Origin: Neocallimastix lanati (nom. inval.)
Taxonomy: Eukaryota > Neocallimastigomycota > Neocallimastigomycetes > Neocallimastigales > Neocallimastigaceae
Direction of reading: 5' to 3'
DNA length: 62,000 nt
NCBI GenBank assembly: GCA_016946835.1
Contig: JACVTC010000027.1
Location: forward strand, 1,410,001 to 1,472,000
The notes beneath the pieces were generated by a model. The model saw only the letters and a program-made list of their open reading frames with translations. It was not told where the DNA came from and made no database searches. The translations under genes were made by a program, and so were the position numbers. This document shows positions 1 to 13,913 of the stretch, piece by piece. Numbering within the stretch: position 1 is the stretch's first letter; each line of letters starts with the position of its first letter.

Positions 1-72
1 AAAAAATTTTTTTTGTTAATTCTTGATGTATTATTTACCACGGATAAAACTAAATTAATTAATTAAGATATA

Positions 73-541
73 AATGAATAAATGAATAAATGAATAAATG
101 AATAAATGAATAAATGAATAAATGAATAAATGAATAAATGAATAAATGAATAAATGAATAAATGAATAAATGAATAAATGAATAAATGAATAAATGAATA
201 AATGAATAAATGAATAAATGAATAAATGAATAAATGAATAAATGAATAAATGAATAAATGAATAAATGAATAAATGAATAAATGAATAAATGAATAAATG
301 AATAAATGAATAAATGAATAAATGAATAAATGAATAAATGAATAAATGAATAAATGAATAAATGAATAAATGAATAAATGAATAAATGAATAAATGAATA
401 AATGAATTAAACGAATAAATGAATAAATGAATAAATGAATAAATGAATAAATGAATAAATGAATAAATGAATAAATGAATAAATGAATAAATGAATAAAT
501 GAATAAATGAATAAATGAATAAATGAATAAATGAATAAATA
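73..541. repeat. (GAATAAAT)n 8-bp microsatellite array
   Basis: An almost perfect tandem array of the octamer GAATAAAT runs for about 470 bp, with one interruption near 405-415 where the phase is briefly broken. On the minus strand it reads as a short spurious open frame of FIYSFIHL repeats, which is not a gene. Confidence 0.95.
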
Positions 542-560
542 ATAAATTAATGAAAATATA

Positions 561-1067
561 AATAATAAACTAAATAAATAAATAAATGAAAAAGTAAATA
601 CTACTACTACTACTACTACTACTACTATTACTATTACTATCATTTTACTTTATCTTTTTTATTACAATTATTACAATCACTTCTTTCTACAATAGCAGTT
701 ACTACTAATACCACTATTGTTTCTTTTCTTTTTCTATTATTTTCTACTTTTCTTATTGCTTTTTTCTACTGTTACTATTATTACTATTACTATTATTACT
801 ATTACTATTACTACTATTACTATTACTATAATTACTATTACTAAATTTACTATTACTATTACTATTATTTTATTTCATCATTTAGATAAATTATAAACTA
901 AATAAATAAATAAATGAAAAAGTAAATACTACTACTACTACTACTACTATTACCATTACTATCATTTTACATCATCTTTTTTTATTACAATAATTACAAT
1001 CACTTTTTTCTACAATTACAATTATTACTAATACCACTGTTACTTCTTTTCTTCTTTTATTATTTTC

Positions 1068-1110
<43 letters not shown>

Positions 1111-1196
1111 CCACGTTTTTCTTCTATCATTGTTACTACTGTTACTATTACTACAATTATTACTACAATTCCTATTATTATTGCTATTACAATTAT

Positions 1197-1232
<36 letters not shown>

Positions 1233-1560
1233 TTTATTTCACAATGATTACAATCATTTCTTTCTACAATTACAATTACTACTAATACTCACAATTAACT
1301 ACTTTTTCTTACAACTTTTTTCTACTACTACTTTTTTCTTTTATCATTATTATTGTTATTATTATTATTATTATTTTTTTTTCCCCGTTTACTATTACTT
1401 CTTTTATTCTACTCTCACAAATATTTATATTATTAATATAGAGTTAGATCAAATAATTTAATCAATTATGTTATATTTATATAACACCTATATCATAAAT
1501 TAAAGGTCTTAATTTAGCTTGAATTTTTTTTTTAATTCTTATTGCTATAGTTATTATGAT

Positions 1561-1601
<41 letters not shown>

Positions 1602-1978
1602 CTGGATTAAAAAAAATCAATGAATCTTTTTTTATTTAATAATTATTTTTATTTTTTTATATTTAAAAATTAAATTTAAATATTCTATTAATATTATTAT
1701 TTTATGTTTATTTATTTATTTATTTTTAATTTTTAATTTTTTTTTTTCTTTTAACCATATTTATATTTTATTTGCAAATTTTTTTTATTTAATATTATAA
1801 AAATAATTTATTTATATTTATCATTTACTATTTTTACCATTAATAATTTATTTATTATTATTATTATTTTTATTTTATTTTATTTTTTTTTTTTTTTTTT
1901 TTTATTTATTTTAGAATTTTTTTTATTTATTATTATTATTTTTTTTTTATTTGTTAATTATTTATATATATCAATTGC
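561..1978. repeat. Low-complexity DNA with a duplicated ~200-bp segment
   Basis: No gene is visible. A segment starting near 567 (AAACTAAATAAATAAATAAA, then a TAC/ACT triplet run and TTACAATCACTTCTTTCTAC) recurs about 328 bp further on, near 895, with scattered substitutions. A third partial copy lies near 1233-1290. The rest is (ATT)n, (CTA)n and poly(T) runs, including tracts of 30 or more T near 1071-1110, 1201-1230 and 1562-1600. Confidence 0.75.
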
Positions 1979-2815
1979 TTATAAATCTTCTTTCTTTTCT
2001 TCCTTTTTCTTATTTTTTCCATTACTTTTCTTACTTTTTTCATTCTTCTTATCTTCTTTCTTTTTCTTTTCCATTTCTTCCTTTAATTTCTTTAAGGCTT
2101 CATCTCTTCTTTTCTTATAAACTTCTGGTTCCCATGGTTTGAAACAATCCTTTTCAATTTCAAAGAAACGAAGCATATCATGGAATGGTGTCTTTTGATC
2201 AGTATTTTTAATAGCATTGTAGAAGTGTTCATGCTTCTTAACAATGAAGTGAGTTTTAGCAACACATTCAGAACAAATATTCTTTTCACTCCATTGATCA
2301 AGAGGTTTATTGCCTTCTTCTTTAGTTAATCTTTCAAGTTCAGTTTGACAGAAAATAAGTTCCTTAGCATGTTGCTTAGCCATAGTTTCAGCAGCTCTTA
2401 AACAAAGTAATTGCTCGACAAAATACATAAATTGAGTACGGTATAGATAATCTTCTGGAGTATGATCTCCACAAATTTTATACATAGCTAATCCAGCAGC
2501 ATTGAATTTGTTAATACATTTAGTACAGTAATATTGTCTGTTTTCAATATCTGTAGTGTACACACCACTTAAGTCGTGTTCCTTAGCATATTCTTCATTA
2601 TAAGAACATTTTGGATCCTTATCTATTTCTTCGTGATATTCGCTCATTTTTTCAATGGCTTTGTCACAAATTTTTGAACCTGACATGGAATCTTCATCAA
2701 AAGAAATTTCATCATCATTTAAATCAATTTCCTCATCTTCGCTATCTTTATCTTCAGCAAAAACGTTAGAAATGCCTAAAAAGGCAACTAATAATAATAA
2801 TTTAGACAATTTCAT
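1979..2815 (-). CDS. Secreted or ER-lumenal 10-cysteine protein (family A, copy 1)
   Basis: Intronless frame of 278 aa. It has a typical signal peptide (residues 1-20, probably cut after VFA), then an acidic Glu/Asp stretch, a globular region with ten cysteines (about residues 50-225) that includes two CxxC motifs (CTKC and CSEC), and a highly charged Lys/Glu C-terminus ending in KEDL. KEDL resembles the KDEL/HDEL ER-retrieval signal, so ER residence is possible but not shown. It is paralogous to the gene at 4618-5652: both share the KDPKC.YN.EYA.EH block, the N/DNR.Y.C..C block and the ..DCF block, with all ten cysteines in register. I recognise no named family and assign no activity. The start is the only Met before the signal peptide. 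Confidence 0.85.
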   Translation of the reverse strand: MKLSKLLLLVAFLGISNVFAEDKDSEDEEIDLNDDEISFDEDSMSGSKICDKAIEKMSEYHEEIDKDPKCSYNEEYAKEHDLSGVYTTDIENRQYYCTKCINKFNAAGLAMYKICGDHTPEDYLYRTQFMYFVEQLLCLRAAETMAKQHAKELIFCQTELERLTKEEGNKPLDQWSEKNICSECVAKTHFIVKKHEHFYNAIKNTDQKTPFHDMLRFFEIEKDCFKPWEPEVYKKRRDEALKKLKEEMEKKKKEDKKNEKSKKSNGKNKKKEEKKEDL

Positions 2816-3817
2816 TGTTGATTTATTCTAAATTTCTATTTTTTTTTTTTAATTTTTCTATTAATAATTATATTATTAAATCAAAGAATTATTATATTAT
2901 ATGATTGATAAATATTTTCATATTCAATATTTATCAAGAGGTAATAAATAACATTTTTTTTTTTTTATATTTCAATTTAAATTTTTTAATATAAAAAAAT
3001 TGTTGAAAAAAAAGTTGTTCAAATGATACAGCCATTCATTAATTTATTTATAATCAAATCGAATTATCAAATCAAAATTATTTAATGAGATATTATTATA
3101 AAATTATTAAAAATCAAATTGAAATATCAAATCAAAATTATTTAACGCAATATTGTTATATATTATTATTTGAATAGTTTATTAATAATTGTTAATTAAA
3201 AGATATTGGTTTTATTTATTTTATTTAGTATTATTATATTTGTTTATATGAAATATTAATTGATATTATTTGTTTATATTGTAAAAAATATTGATGATAT
3301 ATATTAATAAAAATAAAAAAAAGAAGATAAAATAAATATTTATATAAAATATATTACATTTTAGTAATAATTTATTATAATAAAATAGAATTACTCATTG
3401 AATTATTATAAAATTTCTAAATGATAAATATATATTAATTATATTTTAAAATTTACCTTTTTACCTTTTTTTTTTTTTTTTTTTTTATTTTATTTGAAGA
3501 TATTAGGATAAAATATATAAAAAGAAAAATTAAATATTTAAATCACATTTTTAATACACATACATATAAAATTTTATTTTCTATATTTAATTTAGAAATT
3601 AAAATATATATATATATGTATATATTTAATTTAATTAAATTATAATATTAATATCTTTTTTTTTTTTTTTTTTAATTTTTAAATCGTGTAACACAAATTA
3701 AAAAATTATAATAATAAAAAAAAATATTTAATAATAAATTACTATTTAAGATTTTATAAAAATAAGAATTCGTCATAAATAAATAAATAAATAATAAATA
3801 AATAAATAAATAAATAA

Positions 3818-3849
<32 letters not shown>

Positions 3850-4369
3850 AAATAAATAAATAAATAAATAATAAATAAATAAATAATAAATAAATAAATA
3901 ATAAATCAATAATTAAATAATAATAATAATTAAATAACAGTAATAATAATAATAATAATAAATAATTTTAATAATTATATTTAAAATAATAATAATAATT
4001 ATAATAAAAGTGATTGTAATTTAATAATAATAAAAATACTTTTAATAATTAACAGTAATAATTTCAAATTATTATTTAATTTTATTATATTTTTTAATTT
4101 TATTTAGTATTTTTTTTTTTTTTTTTTATTTTATTTTATTTTTATTGAATTTTTTATTATTATTTTTCATATTTTATTTTATTTATTTTATTTTATTTTA
4201 TTATATATATATATTAAACTTTTTTTTTTATTTTTAATTTTTTATTTATTTATTTTACTTTATTTTTTTATTTACTTATTCTATTATTATTTTTTAAATT
4301 AGTTTGTTCGTTTATAATAATTTACAAATTAACTGTATTTTTTCGTTAGGTTGATTTGCATTTTAAAAT

Positions 4370-4405
<36 letters not shown>

Positions 4406-4617
4406 CGCTCATATATATAAATATAAATTGAATTAGTGATATTTAATATATTAATTTTTTTATGGTGTTTTAATGTTTTAATTTATTATATATAAAACAA
4501 ATATATATATTTTAGAAACAATTATTTGGTTATATTTATATTATTTTTTTTTAATATGCATCATTTTAAAAAAATAATAAATTATTATTTTTTTTATTAA
4601 ATCTTCAAGTATTTTGC
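2816..4617. other. AT-rich spacer between tandem paralogs
   Basis: I see no gene. It contains TAAA/TAAATAA microsatellites (about 3777-3905), (AAT)n around 3915-3965, and T homopolymers near 3468-3486 and 4374-4405. Stops occur in all frames. Confidence 0.7.
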
Positions 4618-5652
4618 TTATAATTCACCAGCTTCAGATGCTTTTTTTGGTTTTTCTTCAGTTTTTTCTTCAGTTTTTTCTTCAGTTTTTTCTTCGGTCT
4701 TTTCTTCAGTTTTCTCTTTTTCATTTGGAGTAGAATCTTCTTTATCTTCGACTTCTTCTACTACTTCTTCTTTTTCTTTCTTTTCTTTTTCTTCTTGAGC
4801 TTCTTTTTCCTTTAAAGCTTGTTCATTATTTTTAAGCTCTTCAAGAATTTGATTGTAGTTTATATTTTTAGTTTCACCTTTATTATTTTTAGCATCTTTC
4901 ATAGCTTGTTCTCTATGGAAATCAAATTCTTTAAAACAATCAATTTCAACATCACGTAATGGTAAAAGTCTACCAATAAATGAATTCTCAGCACTATCCT
5001 TAAGAACGGAATTATAAAATTCTTCTCTTTCTTTAAAGATATTATGGTAATAATATGGACATTCACCACAAAGTGTATCTTCTTTCCAATTAATGATTGG
5101 CTTATATTCTTCTTTGGCAAATAATTCATCAATTACAACTTCACAATATTTATCACTTAATTTATCTTTAGTACAAATAATGGAATTAACAGCGGATAAG
5201 AAATACATATCATAAACCATTTCATTTGGTGCATTGCTACCACAAGCATTAACCATTGGATTTCCAAGTTTTAAATATTTTGTTAAACAGGAGGAACAGA
5301 AGTAATCACGATTATCAAGAACCATTGTATAATCACCATCATAACCATGTTCTTCTGCATATTCTTTATTATAAGTACATTTTGGATCCTTTTCAATATC
5401 AGCATAAACGGATTGTAATAATTGATATCCTTGTTCACATTGTTCTTTAGTTCTGTGACCAGTATCAATTTTTGGTTCTTTAAAAGCTTTAGCAGCTTCT
5501 TCTTTCATATCAACTTTTTCATCTTTAGTTTCTTCTGGTTTTGATTCTTCAGATTTGACTTCTTCAGATTTGACTTCTTCAGATTTGACTTCTTCAGCAA
5601 AACCAAGAGTGATTAAAGCAGCACAAACTAATAATATTTTAGTGAATTTCAT
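4618..5652 (-). CDS. Secreted or ER-lumenal 10-cysteine protein (family A, copy 2)
   Basis: Intronless frame of 344 aa. A signal peptide (residues 1-19, ending LGFA) is followed by a short EEVKS repeat (three near-perfect copies), the ten-cysteine domain shared with the gene at 1979-2815 (CxxC motifs CSSC and CGEC, KDPKCTYNKEYAEEHG block, DCF near the end), then a Lys/Glu-rich, probably helical tail. The tail contains five copies of TEEK before KPKKASEAGEL. Same strand and order as copy 1, so the pair probably arose by tandem duplication, with the acidic repeats expanding separately. The four-residue C-terminus differs from copy 1, so ER retention is less clear here. Function unknown; the CxxC pairs could bind metal or be redox active (inference). 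Confidence 0.85.
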   Translation of the reverse strand: MKFTKILLVCAALITLGFAEEVKSEEVKSEEVKSEESKPEETKDEKVDMKEEAAKAFKEPKIDTGHRTKEQCEQGYQLLQSVYADIEKDPKCTYNKEYAEEHGYDGDYTMVLDNRDYFCSSCLTKYLKLGNPMVNACGSNAPNEMVYDMYFLSAVNSIICTKDKLSDKYCEVVIDELFAKEEYKPIINWKEDTLCGECPYYYHNIFKEREEFYNSVLKDSAENSFIGRLLPLRDVEIDCFKEFDFHREQAMKDAKNNKGETKNINYNQILEELKNNEQALKEKEAQEEKEKKEKEEVVEEVEDKEDSTPNEKEKTEEKTEEKTEEKTEEKTEEKPKKASEAGEL

Positions 5653-8057
<2,405 letters not shown>

Positions 8058-8300
8058 TATATGTTGATTCTAGTGTGTGTGAAAAAGTGTTTAATTTCCT
8101 TCTTGGAGGCAGAAGTATTAATAACAGTACAAGGGAATGGAAGGATCTATTTAAGTGCCAGATGAAATCAGGTGCTTATTCTGATACTCTATTCTTGGTG
8201 GTTACTGCGGCTCTTCTTCAATCGATTATACCTATAACTATTTGGCCAACAATGGTCTTTGTTCAATAGGTTCAAATCGAATCGTACTACTACTATCAAG
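8058..8300 (+). pseudogene. Fragment resembling the C-terminal half of an OTU-type cysteine protease, probably transposon-derived
   Basis: A short frame encodes REWKDLFKCQMKSGAYSDTL followed by an ALLQSIIPI stretch. The pattern W..L..M..G.Y.D.L.L...A.L....I.I is the one surrounding the Trp/Tyr-Gly-Asp motif of OTU proteases. A +1 shift after it gives IGSNRIVLLLS, like the strand preceding the OTU catalytic histidine, but no histidine is present. The stretch is less AT-biased than its surroundings and is followed by a SINE-like sequence, so it is probably debris of a mobile element. The OTU assignment is tentative; it could be an unrelated remnant. Confidence 0.3.
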
Positions 8301-8301
8301 A

Positions 8302-8370
8302 GCGTCAATGCTGAAGAAACAGTAAGACAGGCCAGCAGGGCTAGCGCAACCAGTGAAGATCATAATTTCG
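8302..8370 (+). mobile_element. SINE body fragment (same family as 57216-57485 and 61345-61536)
   Basis: AGAGCGTCAATGCTGAAGAA and the following AACAGTAAGACAGGCCAGCA align with AGAGCACCAATGCTGAATAA and AACAGTAAGGCTGTCCAGTA at 61403-61442, and with the reverse strand of the complete SINE near 57290-57340. A GGTTCAAATC B-box-like sequence sits just upstream at about 8269-8278. The copy is degenerate and short. Confidence 0.55.
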
Positions 8371-8724
8371 TATCTTAAAATTATGATTAACATTGCGAAG
8401 TAAAAATTAATTATTATACTACAGTATAATAATGCCCTTGTGAAGTCTTACAGATATTACAGATATTAATTAAATGAAACTAGAATATATTATACCATTA
8501 TTTTATTTTATTTTATTTTATTTTGTGTTTTTTTTTTTTTGTTTATTTTTTATCTTTTTTTTTTTTTTTTTTCTTTTTATTACATGTATTTTATCATATA
8601 TTTAATTAATACAGATGAAACAAGTTTGCTGTCGTTAAAAACAAAAAAACAAAAAAAAAAAAAAAAAATTATTTATTATTTATTAATTATTATTTATTAT
8701 TATTAATTATTATTAAGTAGAATT

Positions 8725-9466
8725 TCATGTACCATCCTTAGGACATCCCTCATGAATTTCAAATAAAAAAAAATTTCTGTAATTGAACATAGCATTATTA
8801 CTATTACTATTATTACTGTTGCTATTATCATTATTACTATTAACAATATCATTTGTTAGGTTGCTGCGGTTAAAAGCATTATATAAAAATAAAATTTTAT
8901 CATTAACTTTACTACGAATATGATTGAAAAATGGACAATCAATTAACCAACGCCTTATCCATTGTTTATTACTTTAACAACAGGGACAAAAATTAGGACA
9001 CATTTGATCTATTATTTTTGCAACTTTGGCAATTCTAGCATCTAATCTATATCCGCTTCGTGCTCTCAATAGCCAATAGAAACCATATGAAAGATCAGGA
9101 TATTCATAACAAAGTCATATAAAATTTGATGTTTCTTCGAATCTGTTTTTGTCATAAAATTCAGCTTTAATAGAATTGATTTTCATATATCTTTTCCAAT
9201 AAAAATCCTTGATTTTATTATTGTTATTACCTCTTTTCTCTAGTTTACGTTTAAGAGTTCTACTTTCTTTCGTCCATGTATATTTTCTAGATTTTGGAAT
9301 ATTATTAACTAAATAGGAAATAATACAATTTGAATCTTTCCATTTATCAAAACATTTGACTTGAGACAAAGCACACTTAGCTGACAATGGAGGAATATTT
9401 AAATCTTTTGAAATAGAATATACATTAATAAAAGATTTGGCTTTTTGTAAACCTGCAATCCATCTA
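8725..9466 (-). pseudogene. Non-LTR retrotransposon (LINE) ORF2 C-terminal fragment
   Basis: Reading the minus strand from about 9466 gives one frame of about 247 codons, broken by only two stops (TGA after the EETSNFI block near 9115, TAA after FCPCC near 8973). Recognisable parts are WIAGLQKA, LNIPPLSAKCALSQ, IPKSRKYTWTKES, YPDLSYGFYWLLRARSGYRL, then a zinc-knuckle-like CPNFCPCC followed by WLIDCPFFN. The last part matches the C..C...H/W...C-P layout found after the reverse transcriptase in many LINE elements. The frame ends at a TGA near 8725 after EIHEGCPKDGT. Its 5' end is cut abruptly by the satellite that starts at 9467. The low number of stops suggests fairly recent decay. The exact LINE clade is not determined. 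Confidence 0.7.
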
Positions 9467-10637
9467 AATAATAAATAATAAATAATAAATAATAAATAAT
9501 AAATAATAAATAATAAATAATAAATAATAAATAATAAATAATAAATAATAAATAATAAAAAGAGTATTTATTAATAAATAATAAATAATAAATAATAAAA
9601 AGAGTATTTATTAATAAATAATAAATAATAAATAATAAAAAGAGTATTTATTAATAAATAATAAATAATAAATAATAAAAAGAGTATTTATTAATAAATA
9701 ATAAATAATAAATAATAAAAAGAGTATTTATTAATAAATAATAAATAATAAATAATAAAAAGAGTATTTATTAATAAATAATAAATAATAAATAATAAAA
9801 AGAGTATTTATTAATAAATAATAAATAATAAATAATAAAAAGAGTATTTATTAATAAATAATAAATAATAAATAATAAAAAGAGTATTTATTAATAAATA
9901 ATAAATAATAAATAATAAAAAGAGTATTTATTAATAAATAATAAATAATAAATAATAAAAAGAGTATTTATTAATAAATAATAAATAATAAATAATAAAA
10001 AGAGTATTTATTAATAAATAATAAATAATAAATAATAAAAAGAGTATTTATTAATAAATAATAAATAATAAATAATAAAAAGAGTATTTATTAATAAATA
10101 ATAAATAATAAATAATAAATAATAAATAATAAATAATAAATAATAAATAATAAATAATAAATAATAAATAATAAATAATAAATAATAAATAATAAATAAT
10201 AAATAATAAATAATAAATAATAAATAATAAATAATAAATAATAAATAATAAATAATAAATAATAAATAATAAATAATAAATAATAAATAATAAATAATAA
10301 ATAATAAATAATAAATAATAAATAATAAATAATAAATAATAAATAATAAATAATAAATAATAAATAATAAATAATAAATAATAAATAATAAATAATAAAT
10401 AATAAATAATAAATAATAAATAATAAATAATAAATAATAAATAATAAATAATAAATAATAAATAATAAATAATAAATAATAAATAATAAATAATAAATAA
10501 TAAATAATAAATAATAAATGATAAATATAAATAATAAATAATAAATAATAAATAATAAATAATAAATAATAAATAATAAATAATAAATAATAAATAATAA
10601 ATAATAAATAATAAATAATAAATGATAAATAATAAAT
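9467..10637. repeat. Nested satellite: 7-bp TAAATAA array with an internal 40-bp higher-order repeat
   Basis: The outer array repeats the heptamer AATAAAT. Between about 9554 and 10100 it is organised into a perfect 40-bp unit marked by AGAGTATTTATT. That marker recurs at 9561, 9601, 9641 and so on to 10081, giving 14 positions exactly 40 bp apart. The array returns to pure heptamers until about 10637, with rare ATGATA variants near 10519 and 10623. The higher-order unit is a heptamer run plus a mutated insert, amplified en bloc. Confidence 0.95.
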
Positions 10638-10662
10638 TGAATTTATATTAAAATCCTTTACA

Positions 10663-10702
<40 letters not shown>

Positions 10703-11043
10703 ATTAGATAATAAGTAAAAAAACAAATAAATTTATATAAATAATAGAATTTATGAATATAAATATAAATTACTGTAATAATTTTTTATTATTATTATTA
10801 ATATTTTTTTTAAACAACGTCAAAAACATTTAAATGATTTATATTTTATATATTGTACAAAATTTTTTTTTAATAATATATTAGTTTATAATTAATATTA
10901 TTATAGTTATATGTATATCTTATTAAAGTAAAATGAAATGAAAATTGTAAAATTTTTTAATTAATATAATTATTATATTATTTAAGTTGTAAGTTTTATA
11001 TCTTGGAAATGATTGAGAAGGCTTTAACATTAATATAAATTTA
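10638..11043. other. Spacer downstream of the DnaJ gene
   Basis: AT-rich DNA with an (AAAT)n tract at about 10665-10705. No gene seen; it holds the presumed 3' UTR of the minus-strand J-protein gene. Confidence 0.6.
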
Positions 11044-12903
11044 TTATTCTTGAGCTGTTTGTACTTTACTTGGTTTATTTTCAAATGCTTGCTTAATTAA
11101 TGATTTTTGATTCTCTGAAAAATAAGTAGGAAATTCAAGGGTAAATGTAATAAACAAACTTCCTTTTTTATTTGGTGTTTTTGAAATAGGCATACCTTCA
11201 TTTGGAACTTCTTTTTTATAATTAGGACTAATATAATTTATAATCAGTATTTTTATTATATATATATAAATTTATATTTATAATACGGTTAAGTATTATA
11301 ATAAATTATATTGATTATTAGTAATAAAGAACATGTTTTTTTAAGATTGAGAAAAATATTAAATACTAAAAAAAGAAAATAATGATGTATGATTCTTTTG
11401 TATTAAATAATATTTACCATATTATTTCATTAACTGGTACCCTCAATAAACGATTATCTAATGTTTTAATTTCAACTATTGTACCCGTTAAAGCTTTAAG
11501 TAAAGATATATTAACGTGATAATATAAATCATTTCCCTTTCTTTTAAATATTTCATGTGGTTTTTCCTTAAGAATAAAAACTATATCAGCTATTTATAGA
11601 TAATAAAAAAATTTTTTTTTATTTTAATATTTATTTCCATTTTTAAATTATGTTTTTTATTTATATTTATTTATATTTATATTTATATTTATATTTTATT
11701 TTATATTTATTTTTTATTTTTTAATAATTACCTGGGAATGTATCAGGACTTTGATCTCCAAGATTTGGGAATATAATTTTGGTACCTTCTTTATAACCCT
11801 TTTTAATATTAATTGTGAGTTTCTTTGTTTCAACAGAGGTTGTCATTCCATCTTCATTTAATACCTTTTTTTTATTTAATATAAATAATAATATATAGTT
11901 TAATTATTGAAATAATTATAATTTTTAAATATATACTTAGGAAGTTTAATATTTAAATTAATATATATATAAATTAAATCACACGAACTTTTCTTTCAAT
12001 TTTAACACACTTAATAGCACCATTATATAATTGTTCTAAAGTTATTTCTAATTCCTTTTCTAATGGTGGATTCTTTTTAATTTTCATTATACCATTCATT
12101 GTTTTCTTCATTCCATGTAATCCTCCAAATTTTCTTCCAAACATTACTTTTTCAATACCGTTTTCCTTTATATCTTTTTCATTTTCATCAATATTTTCAG
12201 TATTAAATTTGTCTCCTTTATCAGGTATGAAAAAATCTTTTAAAATTATTAAATATTGAAATAAAACAACAACAATATTAATGAACCATGAAGAATGTTT
12301 TAATAAATAATATTAATATAATATATGTATATTTATACTATAAAATTATTTTTACCTGAGAATGGATTATCACCACCGAAGAAGTCATAAAAGATTTTAT
12401 TAGCATCTTTATGGAAACAATATCCTCCATGATATCCTTCATATCCCTCTCTACCTGGTACACCACGTTTTAATCCATCATATCCATAATTATCATAAAC
12501 TGCTCTTTTTTGAGCTAATGTGATTTATTAATGATAAAAAAATAAAATATTAAAATCCAATATTTATATAAATTTAATAAATATCTTTATAATTTCATTA
12601 TAATTTCATTATAGATAATTAATATTATTAATCCTAATTATAATAATCATTTACGATCACTCAAAACATCATAAGCTTCTGCAATTAGAATGAAATTTTC
12701 TTGAGCTTCAATAGTTTGGTTTTTATCAGGGTGATATTTTAATGCCAACTATAGAATAAATACTTTGTTAATAAAATTACTTGTATTACTTTAAAAACAA
12801 TATATATTCTATGTTTTTATTTATATATTACTTTTCTATAGGCAGCTTTAATCATGTCACTTGTACATGATTTATCCAGCTTTAAAATATTATAATAATC
12901 CAT
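11044..12903 (-). CDS. DNAJB13: Type II (class B) J-domain protein, DNAJB13/radial spoke protein 16-like
   Basis: Seven exons: 12903-12832, 12748-12655, 12514-12356, 12236-11983, 11864-11732, 11589-11418 and 11227-11044. They splice in frame to 355 aa, and all introns fit GT-AG (the fourth donor is GTGATT). The J domain is at the N-terminus (MDYYNILKLD, HPD at residues 30-32, AEAYDVLSDPQKRAVYD). Next comes a GLKRGVPG/GYCFH/FFGGDNPFSDFF linker without the zinc-finger CxxCxGxG repeats, then the two C-terminal beta-barrel domains (LEITLEQLYNGAIK, VLNEDG, ADIVFILKEKPHEIFKRKGN, VPNEGMPISK). The VFH..FFGG.NPFS.FF and FGGL.G signatures are closest, from memory, to DNAJB13/RSP16, a co-chaperone of axonemal radial spokes. 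The general class B (Sis1/DNAJB1) fold is certain; the DNAJB13 assignment is strong but not proven. It is transcribed divergently from the gene at 14332. Confidence 0.85.
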
Positions 12904-13913
12904 ATTTATAAATTATATATTGAAAAATGTCTATATTTTTTTTAAAAAATATTATTTTTATTTTATTTTATTATTTTTTTTTTGTTATATTTTTCTAATA
13001 ACAATAAGAAATGTATGTTTATTATTTTATTATTATTATTATTATTATTATTTTTTTTTTTTTTTTTAATTTTTTAAAATTTTTTTTTCAAAAATTTTTA
13101 ATTTAAAAAAGTTTATTTTTATTTTATTTTATTTTTTTATTTTAAAAAATTTCTCCATTATAATTTTGTTATTTTTTATTATTTCTTATATATATATATG
13201 TAATTGTTATTTGTTTGATAATATAATATCGTATTAAATATATATACATATATATAATAGCAAAACTGTAAAAATTAACGTTAATTATATAATAAAAAGA
13301 AAAAGGAGAAATAAACTAAAAAGATAAACTATGTTCGGTATTAATTATTTAATTAATAACCTTTTTTGCTATTAATTTTATTTTATATATTATAATTTAA
13401 CAATATTATTGATTCTAAAATATATAAAATTTAATAAGTGAATGAATATATGAATTACGAAATAAATATAAATAAATAAATAAATAAATTTATAAATAAA
13501 AGTGAATAAATGAATAAATAAATAAATAAATAAATAGAAAATATATTAATAAATAAATAGATTAATAAATAAATAAATAGATAGATAAATAGATAAATAA
13601 ATAAATAAATAAATAAATAGATAAATAGATTAATGAATAAATAATTAGATAAATAAATAAATAGATAAATAGATTAATGAATAAATAATTAGATAAATAA
13701 ATAAATAGATAAATAGATTAATGAATAAATAATTAGATAAATAAATAAATAGATAAATAGATTAATGAATAAATAATTAGATAAATAAATAAATAGATAA
13801 ATAGATTAATGAATAAATAATTAGATAAATAAATAAATAGATAAATAGATTAATGAATAAATAATTAGATAAATAAATAAATAGATAAATAGATTAATGA
13901 ATAAATAATTAGA

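Noticed and set aside
407-643. 78-codon minus-strand frame of FIYSFIHL repeats
   Set aside because: It is the 8-bp microsatellite read in a frame without stops.
9467-10637. CRISPR array (regular 40-bp periodicity)
   Set aside because: There are no unique spacers; the whole unit is repeated and A/T only, in a eukaryotic context.
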